The notes beneath the pieces were generated by a model. It worked only from the letters and a program-made list of their open reading frames with translations, made no database searches and was not told where the DNA came from. The position numbers and the translations under genes were made by a program. DNA of 64,000 nt from Deuterostichococcus epilithicus (taxonomy: Eukaryota; Chlorophyta; Trebouxiophyceae; Prasiolales; Stichococcaceae): NCBI GenBank assembly GCA_033439295.1, contig JAVTLE010000011.1:806082-870081 (forward strand), in the 5' to 3' direction. This document shows, piece by piece, positions 30,960 to 43,989 of the stretch. Position 1 is the stretch's first letter. Each line of letters begins with the position of its first letter.

Positions 30960-33900
30960 ATGACTGAAGAGGTAGCGCAAGCACACGAACGGAGACAATT
31001 GGTCGTCATAGGCGGAGGCGTCGCAGGCGTATGTTGCGCGCAGGAGCTCTGTCGCATCTGCCTCGATGCCGATGTGACACTCTTGAGCGAGGACGCCATT
31101 GTCAAGGTGTGGAGCTATGCATAGCATGCATCTTTCAGGGATTGCTTCAGTCGTTCCGCATGGTTGGCATGCATGATTGATGACGTGGTGCACAGCACCT
31201 GAAATTCTGGCATGTGGCGGCTGCCGCAGGGCGTCAGCGAAGTCACACAGCTGACGAGGAACCTGGAGGAGATCTCGCTGGAGCTGCAGAGCCTAGACTC
31301 TCTGCAGCGACCCAATATGACCGCCATTCAGGGCACGGCCGCCAGCATCGATGCCGGCGCCAAGGCACGCATGATGTGAAGTGCATGCTTGTTTGTGATT
31401 GATGCCTGCAGAGGTTCAAGACCGTGAACACTCTGTGTGATTGTTGCGCGGCAGATGGTGCACATGGCCGATGGACGGCAAGTGGCATACGACCAGCTGT
31501 GCATATGCACAGGCGCGGCGCCGAAGGTGCGGCGCTGCCCTTGTGGCCCTCACGTATCATCTTGACTCGACATGATATCCGCCAGTCCTGGCTGTGCAGG
31601 ATGTCAGCGAATAGGCAAGGACAGTCTCTATCCCCCGTCCCCGCACCATGACCATGACTTCTGACAGTGTCACTGTGAACTACAACCGCAGAAGATCCTG
31701 CAGCACGAAAATGTCATTGCCCTGCGGGACCAGGACAGCGTGCAGGTGTGCTCTGGTGTGTGCTCTGCTGCGTGTTCTGCAACGCGGCGCTCGATTGCAG
31801 CTACAGGGCGTGCTCGGTCTTGCGCTGCGACTTTGATGATGATCCCTACTGACAGGTGTTACCATGTGCATCACTCGCAGGACATGGGGAAACGGCTCCA
31901 AGCCGCCCGGCGGGTCATGGTCGTCGGCAACGGCGGCATTGCGCTCGAGCTTGTGTGAGCGCCTGCACGTGCATGCACCTGCAAGAGTGCTGCAGATATC
32001 GAAGTAACTGAAATAACACCTTGCTCGCCCTTCAGAATGCACGCTGCATATGACCTGCACCAAGAGCGACCCCTGATGCTGTCGCAGCCACGCGCTGAGG
32101 GCGGTGGAAATCGTGTGGGCTGTGCGCAACAATCACATAGGGGACGCATTCTTCGACCTGGACGCGGCGGCCTTTCTGTTCTCGGAGATCGAGAATGATG
32201 TGCGGTGCGCTGTGCAGCATTGCGGCAACGGCGGCGCCGACACACAGGTGTGTGGGCGGTGGCATGCATGCGGAGATTAGAACAAGCACGCTTCTAGATG
32301 TGCCGGGAACTTGGGAATATACTCTGGCTCCCCAATTCTCTGGTCTCTTCTTACCATGAGCGTGGCACGCCAGCAGGAAGACGACGAGGCGAAGCGCCAT
32401 GGCGGCAACGCGCTGCCGCGGATGCGGAAGCTTGAGAGGTCAGGCGGCAGCAGCAGCTTCACGCAGCGGCAGGTGAGGGGAGGCGCGGCGCCCGACTCGC
32501 TGCGGCCAGCCCAACGACAGCTTTTCAGCGAAATCTGATCGAGACGGGCCGTTGTCTCTGGCCCAGAGTTCTGGCGGTACTGCGGCAGGTTGCTGGATTG
32601 GCTGCTGCGTACGATGCTGCCCGGGGGAGGTCCACCTCATAGATCGACTGGCAGAGCCCCGCAGTCTGCCCCTTGATCAGTCGCCGCTACCAGACGCTCT
32701 CAGGGCGGGTCTCGGCACTGTCTCTGGGGTCTCCATGGAATGCGACCCACGAACACCGCGCCGACTGCCTTGCTGAACTCTGGGAAATCCTAGCAAACTC
32801 AGAACCGAAATTGCTGTTGCCCTTGCCTTGGCAGGGCCTGCTGGGGCAGGAGGCGGAGCTGGGCCTCGGCCGCGCGGTGGGCCCCGAGTGGACCGAGAGC
32901 CTGGCGGCGTTCGGAGTCAGCCACCCAGCGGGCCTTGCCGTCGAGTACGGCTGCGAGGTGCAGGAGCTGGTGCGTCCCCAACTCAGGGCACACCGGGATG
33001 GCTCAGGGGTTGCAGGGAGTGACGCGCATGGGGGTGAGTGATTGTAACCCTGCGCGGCGTCCAGGGACGCCGCGCTGGGCTGTGGTGGTCGGAACGGATG
33101 TTCGAGGCGACGGACTGCTGCCTGCCCGGCATGTACAGCTGCCGCTGCTTGGCAAAACGTGGCAGAGCACGCGGCAGGCTAATAGGTCAGCGTAGGTTTG
33201 GCTTTCGACAGCGGAGGGAACACTGACGCTTTGCGCGGGAGCGATTGCCGAGCAGTCCTACACTCAGCCACTGCTGGAGGTGCTGTTAGCAGCGCCCGAT
33301 TGACAGGAAGCTCTTGGAAGGGTGCTGCCTGCAGCGGTCAATGTCGGCCGTGCTTTTGAATTGTGTTGCGTTCGTGATGTTGCGAAATGTTTGTCGCAGG
33401 TGGACGCCGGCCGGTGAGCAGCAGAGGATGCGGAGTGGTGGCTGGTGCATTTGCGGCTGGGCAATGGCGCTGTTTCATACTGAAGGATGCTGATCGGTGA
33501 AAATCAATGCTCATCACAGGAGGATGCCAGCCAGTCAGCGGCGGAGGACGCTGAGCGGTGGCCGGTGCACGTGCGACTGAGCAACGGCGCCGTGCACGGT
33601 GTTGACTTCGTGGTCTCTGCCACCGGCGTCACGCCCAGCACAGCGTGGCTTCCTGCAGAGCTTGACAGGAATCCCAGGTAACCTGTCGTCCTGCTGTGGC
33701 AGAGTGTGAATCGGTTTGCAACAAGCGCAAAGCATGGTACACATTTTCTATCGCAACTGTACGAGGCGGAGGGCCCTGTTTGATCGGGGCTGGCAGCTTC
33801 TGCAGCTCGAGGAACTATTGACCGTCATAGTTGTGCTGAGCTTGCTGGAAAAACCTGGCTACGTTTGGCGCTGCAGCGATGGCGGCATCGTCGTCGATGA

Positions 33901-35130
33901 GCAGATGGCGACGTCCGTGCTGGGTGTCTTTGCGGCGGGCGACGTGTGCTGCGCCGCGGCGCTGGAGCGGGCGTCAGCGCACTGGTTCCAGATGCGCCTG
34001 TGGACGCAGGTGCCCGCTCTAACAAGCTGCCAGACAGCCTTTCCTGTAGACTCTTGCAGCCGTGCAGCTGGTCAGCCTTCTGCTCCGCATAGCCGCAAGC
34101 CCGAGGACGAGCACCGGCAGCTTGACGTGACTTGCTGAGGCACACGAACGGACTGATGGGAGGATTGCTACTGACGTGTGGCGCCGGTCGCACCGGGCCT
34201 GCCCGATGCTTAGCACCCAGCCCCCAGCAGCGTTGCCGGTCACAGCCACTTTCCAGGAACGAAGTGTCCATGGCCGCACCTGCTGATGCTGCAGGCGCGG
34301 ATCATGGGCACCTACGCAGCGCAGTGCATGCACAATGCGGCGGCGGCGGAGGACGACCGGCTCGAGGCGGGCCTCAACTTCGAGCTCTTCACGCACGTCA
34401 CCCGCTTCTACGGCAAAAAGGTCCGTGATCTCGTTTCACCATGGCACGCTCGCCGGACTCGGTGCCAGACGTTTCGTCAGTAGCTGCATCCCTCGTTGTT
34501 TCCCATCCTCCCTGGCTTGCATTTACGAGTGCCCGCACACATCCGGTGAGCGGCTGTCGTGGGCGGCAGCCTTGCGCACGATGCGGCAGGACCTCATGTA
34601 CACCCCTTTCAACGAATTTCAAGTAAAACAATCCGTCCCAAACGAGCAACCTGCTGGCCTGCAGGTGATCCTGCTGGGTCTGTACAATGGGCAGCGGCTG
34701 GACCACGAGCCCACTCGTGACATCGTCACATATTCCCGCAGTGTGGAGGTGCGTAGTCGAGTCCTTTTGCTCCCTTCTGGCTGGCATTTACTTGGACTGG
34801 TTTCATGTTTTTCTGCCTGAAAGTGCAGAACGGCGTTTAGCATTCTGTATGTCGGCAGATACACTAGCACACGAAGTTAGTAGTGAATTCTGCATCAATT
34901 GCTTTGTGACTGCGAGATTGCCCTGAACCTTTCAGCATCCGCCGCAGGGGCCGGACTCCACCTTCGTGCGGGTGCTGCTGCTGCGCGGTCGGCTGCAGGG
35001 CGCGGTGCTCATCGGCGACACCGGGCTGGAGGAGACGTTCGAGAACCTCATTCTGGCCCAGCTGGACCTCAGCCAGTATGGGCCCGACCTGCTGGACCCC
35101 GACGCCGAGTTGGATCACGTTTTCGATTGA
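30960..35130 (+). CDS. PYROXD1: PYROXD1-like FAD/NAD(P) oxidoreductase
   Basis: PYROXD1 is a class I pyridine nucleotide-disulfide oxidoreductase without the usual disulfide; in animals it protects the tRNA ligase complex from oxidation. The first exon has the FAD motif VVIGGGVAGVCCAQEL after MTEEVAQAHERR. Later exons give EVTQLTRNLEEISLEL, YDQLCICTGAAPK, the NAD(P) motif MVVGNGGIALELV (about 31880-31957), AVRNNHIGDAFFD, WPVHVRLSNGAVHGVDFVVS with ATGVTP (from 33521), GIVVDEQMATSVLGVFAAGD (the second FAD-binding motif), MGTYAAQCMHN, ILLGLYNGQRL, and a last exon with LIGDTGLEETFENLILAQLD, stopping at 35128-35130. About 12 exons. All family landmarks are present in order. Confidence 0.92.
33397..33470 (+). 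repeat. Decayed intronic copy of a PYROXD1 exon start
   Basis: It aligns without gaps to 33517-33590 at an offset of 120 bp, about 80 percent identical by eye, including the acceptor cag. The real exon reads AAEDAERWPVHVRLSNGAV and the copy, after a stop, AAEDAEWWLVHLRLGNGAV. Confidence 0.92.
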
Positions 35131-35959
35131 TTGGTTGAGGAGGAGGGGCTTCGATCGGGATGATGGGCGCTGATGGGAGCCCCTTCTCCTCGGCTGATGG
35201 GACTTGCTTTCGGACCTGGTGCCTCGCGCCGTACCGATGCGCGCACGGCGCTGGGCAGCCGCAAGTGCCGGCGCGGATCTCGTTCCGCGGCGCCAGCCGC
35301 ACACTCATCTGGGCGCCTCCGGGGCGCCTCACTCCTGGGGATTCTTTTATGTGCATAGGCCGGCCACAGAGGTGTAGACGCTTCTGCTGTGCAGTCATGC
35401 CCTGGCGCATCGTTATTCATCGCTGCCTGCAGGCGTCAACAAGCTTGAGCGTGTTGACGCCGCAGCTGCCACTGCTTGCAAGGTAGCGCATGTGTTTCTG
35501 TAGGCTTGCTAGGTTGTCAGCTCTGAAGTGGGTAGAGCACAGCATGAGGGCCACATCAGGGCAACTCGTGAGACCGTCGCAGTGTGATGCACCGCATTGG
35601 TATTGGATCATGCATAATGATCTGCAGGCTACTGCAAAGGAGTTCAGGTATTGGATAATGATAGTTTGTATCTGCGTCACAACACACGCCTAAACTCGAC
35701 TCTGAAGGTTTGCAACACCGCAGGCGATCGTTGATGATGCACTGCCGCAGGCTCCGGGAATCAGTGTGAGAAGTGCCTCAGGCGGCAGCGGTCATTCTGG
35801 TCAAAGTTTCAAAGAAACCCAGTGGGAGTTCGGAGTTCACCCAACTTCTGGATTTCTAGCACTCTGAATTTAGAGACCACACCGCCGGGCAAATCTCAAA
35901 ATGCAAAGTAGCCCTGCTTCGGTTTTTTTTGGCCCGAGGCGTGAGAACGGCAGCATGCT
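35131..35959. other. Convergent 3' spacer, PYROXD1 / cation channel
   Basis: It contains the 3' UTR of PYROXD1 and the far end of the channel gene, whose last exon is not resolved. Nothing else recognisable. Confidence 0.4.
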
Positions 35960-38900
35960 CCTGAGGTAGCCGTGCGACTCGCCAGCCGCCGCTGGCTGCT
36001 GGCGCGCTCGCTGCACCGTGAGCGGCGGGGTGATGCCCGACGGTGGCGACGGCAGTGTGTGGCCCAGCGCACGTTCGATGTGCATGGCGCGCACCCTCAT
36101 ACGCGCCATGTGGCCACGCAGGCACGCCTGGACAGGCAGATAAGGAGTTTCGCTCCGAGGTCCGTTTGCGATTGCTTTGAGAAGCAGCAGATCGAGCTTG
36201 CAGACGGATCTGGAATGCATCTGACGCCGCATGCGTGCTGTGGGGTGTGGGCTGTCTGCTCATTGCTCGACCCACCTGCCCGTAACCACCTGAATGTATG
36301 TGGTGGCGCCGCTGCGAGCAACCTCCACCAGCTACCAGCTCTCGCTTCGTGTCTGTGGCCAGGGCGCAGCTGCGTGTCAATGCCGAATGAAGATCTAGCA
36401 TCAATCAGAATAGCACGTCAGCGCTGCAAATTGTGGCAGAAAAGCCACACGTGCTGCGCGAGGCGCTTGGTCAGGCCGCGCTGCAGCGGCTGCGCCGACG
36501 CCGGCACGAGCGCCTGCGTCTGCATGGATCTGCAAGGTGGATCTCTGCCGACGTCCCGGGACCGGCGCTGCTGCGGCTCAGCGCCGACTTGCGCAGCAGC
36601 TGGGACTCTCTCGTGGAGCCGGAGATTCCCGCGCCTCCGCCAGTCAGCGGCGCGTCTGACGCGTCTGACCCAGTGTCACTCGCCACAAAGTGCGCTCGCA
36701 GCAGCAGCGTCGGCGCATCTGCGAGCAAGGTGATCAAGGCAAGTCAGGTCCAGCAGTTTACTTGACCGCAACTTGTTCACCTATCAGGCAACCACACGCA
36801 TTGTAAGATCCGTCATCCGTCATGCCAAGGCAGGACGCTAGCATTTGATCTCGAACCCGGGGCCCTGCAAACAGAGCTCACAAGACGGCCTGTGCCAACA
36901 TCATGTCCGACTTTCTCGTGGCTGAGGCTCACCAGCGGGCAGTGCCGCCTCTGAGGGACCCTCCTCGATGTCTCCTGTCGGCGTGCGCATGACGGCAGCC
37001 GCCGCTTCCACCGCTGTCTGCATGGCAAGAGAGCCTTTGAGCAAAATCTGTTTTCGAAGTTACGGATCTGGGTCGGATCCATGATCGAGTCATGGTCGAA
37101 GACCTGCAAGCCGGCACCGGCAGGCACTGGCACAAAGGGACAGCGCACTGCCACCGAGTCCACACAAAGGTCTGATGGTCCACGCATCCCTGCACAGTCT
37201 CCTTACGCACATGCTCTGCGTCTGGCGCAGGCGCGGGCGCGGGCGCGGGCACGACGGACCTGCTGCGAGTGCGCCGCTGCGTGCGGCATGATGAGCGGCT
37301 GAACCGAAGTCGTGAGTGCCCCAGTGAACGAGTCGCTGGTCAGCCGCCCGGCGCCAAGCAGGCCTGTCACATGTGGCCTGGCCAGCACGGATGCCCGCGC
37401 CGCCGCGCCTCCGCCAGTCTCTCCGCTCTGCAGCCTCAATTCAACACTGTGAGAGGGGCCTCAAGACCACCAGCATTGAAGCGAACACCTGAATGGTCAA
37501 ATCCCAGTCCGAGAATGCTGCCACAGCCGACGCTGCCACAGCCCCGGCACGCCGACACCCAACATTCATATTTCCGCCCGGGTTCCGGAAGGTTCTGAGC
37601 ATGCTGATAGCACTCAGCGATACATATCTTGCAGCAAGGATTGCTGCTCCAGCAGGTCCCAGCCATGTTGATTGTACCCGCCAGAACAGTAGTGGATGCA
37701 GCGATACAGCCAATTACGAAGAAGACTCTGCGGGCGGCGGGCAGCAGCAGCTGCTGCTTGCTCGTGCTCCTGCCACTCTCAGTCGACAACCCCCGGAGGC
37801 ACGTTGAGCCCACTCACAATGGACACATCGTACGCGAGGCAGCAGCAGTGCCTCTCCCTTTTCTTTCAGGCGCAGCTGGTCTCCAAGGCTGGTTACTGAG
37901 GGGACGTGCATGTGAGTACTCACTATGGAGACCTTGCGCGCCGCAGGCAGCAGCCTCCTCCTTGTCTTTCAGCCGCGCCAGGAAGCGCAGGTAGCCGGAC
38001 GCCATGAGCGCCTCCTCCTCGCTGTATATGATCCACCGGAAGTACAGCAGCAGCCGCACGCGAGCCCGCTCCGCAAGCGTCACGAACGCATTGCGGTGCA
38101 CCTGTGGGGCCCACAGCCAGCGTGTCACGTGATGGAATTGCCAGATGATGAGCATGTGCTGCAGCACTTATCTGTCAGGTCCCGCAGCCCTGCATGGGCA
38201 ACATGCGGTGCTGCCTGCGCGCCGGCCTCATGCCCCAGTAGCAGCACTGCCGGGCCCAGCTGCCCGCGACGGATACAGCACCTGCACTTGAGCAAGATTT
38301 TCCAAACAGCCCACAGCGCTGCCACTCGCCTGCGCGTAGGCGGCGCGCCGGACGGCCTGACGCCGCTGCAGGGCGCGCTTCTCGGAGTCGCGCACAATAA
38401 ACTGCTCCAGCACCGAGGCCACGATGAGGTTCAGGATGATGTAGTTGGTGGCCAGACAGTAGCCGGCGGAGAAGACCGCCACGATTAGCGCGGACTGCGC
38501 AGACGTGAGCAGGCACAGGTGGAGGACGATGTCACCAATGAAAACGTCACTAGGAACCACGGAGGTTTGATGACGCTGTGCTGTTCTGCAAGAGTTTCCT
38601 TTCTCAACAGCTAGCACCAGGATCAAGGTGAGCCAACTCTCGCGGTGGGAGAGTTGTCCAGTGCCCAGCAGGTTCGGTGCAGAAGGAAACCTGTCCAGCG
38701 GCCAGCTGGTCTAGTGCAGGGCGCTGTACCTTGCCAGCGACGCGCATGAAGTCGAACATGACGTAGGGCCAGTTCTGCTGGCTGGCCACCTGAAACATGG
38801 ACAGGAACGCCGCTCAGAAGCTGTCGAATTTGGCGCGGCGCAGGCCGCTGTTGACAAAGAAGTGGCCTGCAGTCAGAGCAGGGGCCCACTTGTTCGCATG

Positions 38901-41900
38901 CTGCAGAGCCGCAATGTCAGCACAGTTTTCTGTCCTCATCAAGGCAATTTCCTGCAATGTGCTGCAATGCAAACGCAATGTGTCTGACAAGCGACAGCGC
39001 AAGATCGACTGAGGAGCTATGCCCTGCGCAATGCAGATTCGCAGATGCAAGCGGCACAGTCTGATGACACAGCCGTGCGCACCGCCAAACAGCTGCATGC
39101 CCAGCACGGAGAAGACTGATACCACGATGAAGAAGAAGGATATGACGGTGGCCATGGACGGCACCGAGGCGATCATGCGGTAGGGGATGGACCGGCGCCC
39201 GGCCGGCGTGAGTGTGAGCACCCGCATGCACCTGCACTCCGACACACGTGAGACTGGCTGACCGGCCTGACGTCCGCAATTGGCAGCACTGAGCCAAAAA
39301 CCACATGCGCCTGGGCAGCAGATCAGCACACGAAGCTTCCCAGGGCAGGCAAAAGGTGTAGGAAGGATGTACAGGTGTGTGTGGGTGTGCAGCCACGCAG
39401 GGCGGGCGGCGCACCTGACCATCCGGACCATGTCCAGGTTGAGCAGTGAGCCGGACGCGGCAATGGCGACTGACAGCACCGCCACCAGGAAGTCGACGAC
39501 CTCAACTGGCGACGCAAGGTAGCTGAACGGTCCTGTGCAGGGGAGAAAAAGCAACTGGATGGCCGAGCGACAGTCCGAGGCGTGCTGCCAGCGAGGGTGC
39601 AGGGTGGCACGCCCGTGACAGTGGCTGCGCCGGCTCGCAGTTGCAATGCTGCAGCAAGCTGCCGGGGCCTGGGTTTGTGAGGGCAGGCCCGAGGGATGCG
39701 ATGAGGCTGAGGCTGAGGCCTCACCTTCGTAGCAGATGCGGCACAGGACCTCCACCAGAAACAAGTAGGAGAAGGCCTGCGTGGCTCGGTCCACCCTGTG
39801 GATGCGGATCTCTAGCGCAAAGCAAGGGACATAGCTGCGTCAGCCTGTGCTGCCGGCCGCCAGGCAACCGCTTCATGCGCACTCACTACCAGTCTGTTTG
39901 TTCCGGTCACAGTGGACGACCTGGCATGCAGAGAATCATCTGTCGTGGAATATTTGCACAGCGGCTCAGCTGAGCGGTGTCAGGCACCTTTGTGTGGTCG
40001 TAGCGGTATGAAGCGAGTAGCCCCATGTTAACCACGGCGAAGATGAAGGTGGCGCCCTCGAACCAGCTGCTCTCCACTGCGGGCAAACAATAGCACCTTC
40101 GGAACAGAAGCTGCGCTGTCTCTCTGTGCGTCAATGAAGCTGTGCACAGTGCCTGAGCTAGCAGCGGTCAACTGTTGAGGAGGAGAGGCACTCATGCCGA
40201 TGCAGGAGCTGATGCTGGCAGTGCTCCCGAAAGTCCGCAAGAGCAAGAGGAAAACAAGTACCCAGTGGCGCCACAGCAGCTGAGATGCAGGAGCCCCATC
40301 GCTTGAGGCGAGATGACTCGCCGACCGCTGGCCCCCGCAGCCACGACTTCCGCTTGGGACCATCCTGTTCTTCCGGCAGCCAGAGCCGTTTGCGCAGCCG
40401 GCAACGGCGCAAGTGATGTGCTGCGATGGTCCGAAGTCAAGCCGGCTCTTGCATGTTCCGTCGTTCCCATGGTGCCAAGTCGGCTCAACCGGCAGTCCCT
40501 GTCCCTGCATCGGGACCGGCCAGGCGGAGCTTCGAGAGCTGGCAACATGTGGCCCTGCTGCACCTGGAAGTTTGACCTTGCCGCACCTGGTCTGTTGGCA
40601 GCCACCGTGGTCCATTAGTGCAAACAACTCGACTGCCGAGCAGGCCCCTCACCTTCGAGTTGCCTGAGAGTGGCGCATCATCAGCCGGCCAGGCGACAGC
40701 CTTGGCGGCCCTGGCTTGCTCGCGAGCAGCGTCCACCACGATGGGAGATTCGCTCTCCTGCACAGACTGCCCGTACAGGCTCTTGCTGCTGCCCACGCCG
40801 ATGCTGCTGCCGCGCGCCCGCCGCATCCTGTCAATGAGCCTCTTCCCCTGCGGAGCATGGCGTCAGGCTGCAATCTCGGCCTGCTCCATGCCTGCTTCTG
40901 GCGGGCGGGGGAGCTGCTGGCAAAGCCGAGTGCCTGCCTGTGTGCGCTGTCATCTCGGAGCCACATCAGCGTCTGTCACGGATCTCACCAAACCAGGGCG
41001 GGTCGGCCGGCCAGGGCACAGAGCGCGTATTTACTGAGGAACGCACCGCATCCTCCCTGTTGAGGCGCATGAAGATGGCGAGCATGGAGTTGAGCCACAC
41101 GTTCCAGTAGAAGTATGTGCCGATGATGACGATGATGGCCATGAAGTAGGCGCAGGCAGAGCGGAACTCCGCGTCCATCAGGTTCCACATGGACTCGTAC
41201 CACTCCTCGTTGGTCAGGATCTGTGGATCAGAAACGCTAACGATGCACAACAGCGCTGCCCAGCAGGCTGGGGTGAGTGTCTTCGAGACGTCTCCGGAAA
41301 ACAATGTGAGACATGGCGCTAGCAGAGCGCCGCTGGCAACCACACCAGCCGCACCCAGCGTGCAGCGCCGCACCTGGAAACCCTGATGAGTGCTGCACAT
41401 TCACAAACAGCTTCACCAGAGCATGCGAGTAACATCCCACTGGACAGTCTGTCCGCCGACCTTAAACACCAGCAGCGCGGTCTGAGCAAAGTTGTCGAAG
41501 CCCTGGTAGCCGTACTGCGGGTCCTCCAGCCCCGCCCGGCACACCTGGCCCTGGTCCGCTGGGCAGATGAAGCCCTGCATGACCACAGCTTTGCGTATTG
41601 GCGGGTTCGATGGTCTTAAACTGAAAGGCTGCCAAAGACAGGTGCGTCCGTGCTGGAGTTTCAAGGCAAGACGACAAACACGAAAAGCACCAATTGTCGA
41701 CACTCACCTTGTCGTTATGCTTGAAGGGATTTGTGCTGCAGCAGAGCCAAGACAGGCTGGCATAGCTGAAGTCGCCGGCGCCGGGGCCTGCGCCGCCGAC
41801 AAACAAAGGAAGCGCTCATCCAGCGGAGATTTGAGATGGTTCTTTCTCCTTATTGGGACGCAATGCGTGCGCATGATTCAATACAGATGCAGCTCACTAC

Positions 41901-43430
41901 AGGCTGCCCAACAAAACTACCTTGGCGCAGCACACAGCGGCGCTGAAAGGACTGCTGGTACAGCGACACCCCCGCCAGGATGAAGATGATGAAGGCGATG
42001 AGAAACAGGTTCAAGACCTGCACGAGTGCCTTGAGCGAGATGCCGATGGCGTCCATCGTGACCTGCGATAGAAGGGATGCCGGTCTCATCTCATCCGGCT
42101 GTGCGCTTCACATGTAGTGGGGTAATGTACATCCCTGGCAAAGACATGAGGGAGGCGTGTTGCGCTCTCCGCACCGTTGATTGCGGTCACATCTGTGCTC
42201 GCAAGACAGCCGCAGCAGTTGAAGTCAGCAATGTCTCACGATGATGCCGGTGATGGTGGGCAGGTTGCGGAGGCACAGCACGGCACGGAAGCCGCAAAAG
42301 ATAGTGGGACGGAATGGCTGGTGCGAGCCGCCCCAGCCAGCAATCTTCGTTGCCCCATGCGGCAGGATGATCATGATCACGGTGCAAGGAGGGAAAACAT
42401 GCATCAGGAGTGTGACTGGGGAGTTCCTTCAGGGCTTGATCCCGCACCAGATGGCGACGACAATGAGAGCATCCAGCCTGTTGTATCCATTGCGCAGGTT
42501 GGTGTGGGGCCCCCGCCACAGCCCCAGTGCGAAAGTCCGCATTATCGTCTCGACCCTGCATCACATCAAACGAATCAGCAACAGGCTGCGTTCTATGCTG
42601 CTGGCGCTTCACAGGCTGGCATGGCAATGTGACATCTTTCTGCAAACTATGCGACTCACGTGAAGAGCGCGCAGAGCGCATAGTCCAGTGCGCCATAGTT
42701 TACATGCCATATGAAGACAGGCGGGCTGTCAGCCCTGGTGCCGGAGAGGAAAGTGGTGACAATGACGTGCGCGATGGTGCAGCCGAAGAGGAAGTACTCA
42801 TACCCCTGCGGCAGCGCCATATGTACGGCGAATTTCGCAGCTACATCAAGCACGCGGTCTTGCAAACATGCTGCGCACAGTGTCTGAAACGGAAGCTCAC
42901 CTGGCTGAACATTAATCTGTAAACTGCCATGCGACATCTGTTGCGGATGCCAAAGGTACCCAGAGACCTGCCGCTCACGTGCGATCCTGTGCCGGCGGCA
43001 CTGCGGCGGGCAAGCACCTGCATGCACTTACACACCGGAAGGGCTGGCCTTGAAAGCGTCGCACAACCTTATTCGTCCTGCTGGTACTGATCAGTCGGTC
43101 TGTGGCGCAGGAGGATCAAGCACTACATCATGGCACATGCAAATGCCAAGCCACAAATGCACAGCGGCGCCTTAGGCTTTGGTCCAAGGCCGCCCGCACG
43201 GTGTCCCAGTGGCTCCTGTTGGCGGGATTCAGATATGTAGCTTCATTACATACTGCCGCGACACCACGGCCGTAGTGACCCGTGCATCAGCTGCCGGCTC
43301 CTGCTGCGATATCGCCACCATCGAGGACATGGGCTGGTCCTGAAGCAGATTCTGCGTCTCCGCCGTGATATCGGTGCTGCCCTGCGACTGCAGCTGATGA
43401 ACTTTCAGCATCTGGGTGGTCCTGCGCTGC
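35960..43430 (-). CDS. Two-repeat voltage-gated cation channel (CaV/TPC-like)
   Basis: This is a membrane ion channel with two six-helix repeats. Repeat I: S1 EYFLFGCTIAHVIVTTFLSG (about 42780), S3 NGYNRLDALIVVAIWCGI (about 42440), an S4-like GFRAVLCLRNLPTITG, S5 LFLIAFIIFILAGVSLY (about 41980), pore GFDNFAQTALLVFK joined to ILTNEEWYESMW (about 41190-41225), S6 AIIVIIGTYFYWNVWLNSM. A cytosolic linker follows (40650-40860). Repeat II: S1 EGATFIFAVVNMGLLAS, S2 FSYLFLVEVLCRI, S3 VEVVDFLVAVLSVAI, S4 MVRMVR then CMRVL, S5 ATVISFFFIVVSVFSVLGMQ, pore AFLSMFQVASQQNWPYVM (about 38740-38800), S6 NYIILNLIVASVLEQF. I found no third or fourth repeat in the flanks. The N terminus (perhaps 43266-43430) and the C-terminal exons below 37940 are uncertain. 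Confidence 0.78.
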
Positions 43431-43989
43431 GACCCCGTGGGATTCATAACGCTGGCTGCAACGACGGGCGCTATCACCTCGGATCGGCCATGCTGCTGGC
43501 AGCAGAGCGGGATAATGGACTGCTTCAGGATGCGCGGTTCACGATCGATACAGAGTTCCAGGATTTTCCAAAGCCTTCAACTTGCACGGGCAACGCTACA
43601 CGCCATCAGCAGTACGGCCTCGCTGCCAGGTTGCGCGCTTAATAAGGTCGGGCCGTCGCCGCAAGAGCGAATTCACAGGGAGACCCAACACTCCGCACTA
43701 GGCCAAGCGTTTGGATCACACTTTCAAAATATGTCGAGCGCACAAGCACGATCCGAAAGCTCCTCGATCGCTGAGCATGGCGGGACGGAGTCAAACATCT
43801 TCCGTACTATCCGACATGAAGATCAGGGTTTACTGGGTGCCAACTGCCTGGCAACGCGCCATGCGGCCCCTCCGCCCCTTTGGCCATGTGACATCGAGCA
43901 CTGGAGCAGCCTCGCGCACCAGGGGCGCACCAGGCGCGCACTGCCCAACATGATGCGGCTGCATGCCGCCCCCCGCACGCGTCCGCCGC
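43431..43989. other. Spacer between channel and SF3B6 genes
   Basis: About 560 bp between two minus-strand genes: channel promoter or 5' UTR and SF3B6 3' UTR. No coding signal stands out. Confidence 0.4.

Noticed and set aside
36433-36765. Plus-strand frame of 110 codons opposite the channel gene's 3' part
   Set aside because: Both strands are open and coding-like here; no independent support for a plus-strand gene.
36845-36875. T-loop-like sequence (ggttcgagatc on the minus strand), possible tRNA end
   Set aside because: No matching acceptor stem, D-arm or anticodon arm can be found upstream at tRNA spacing.
38650-38720. Two similar blocks (gtccag...gtgcag) in the channel gene
   Set aside because: Short and not exon-related; likely simple local duplication.
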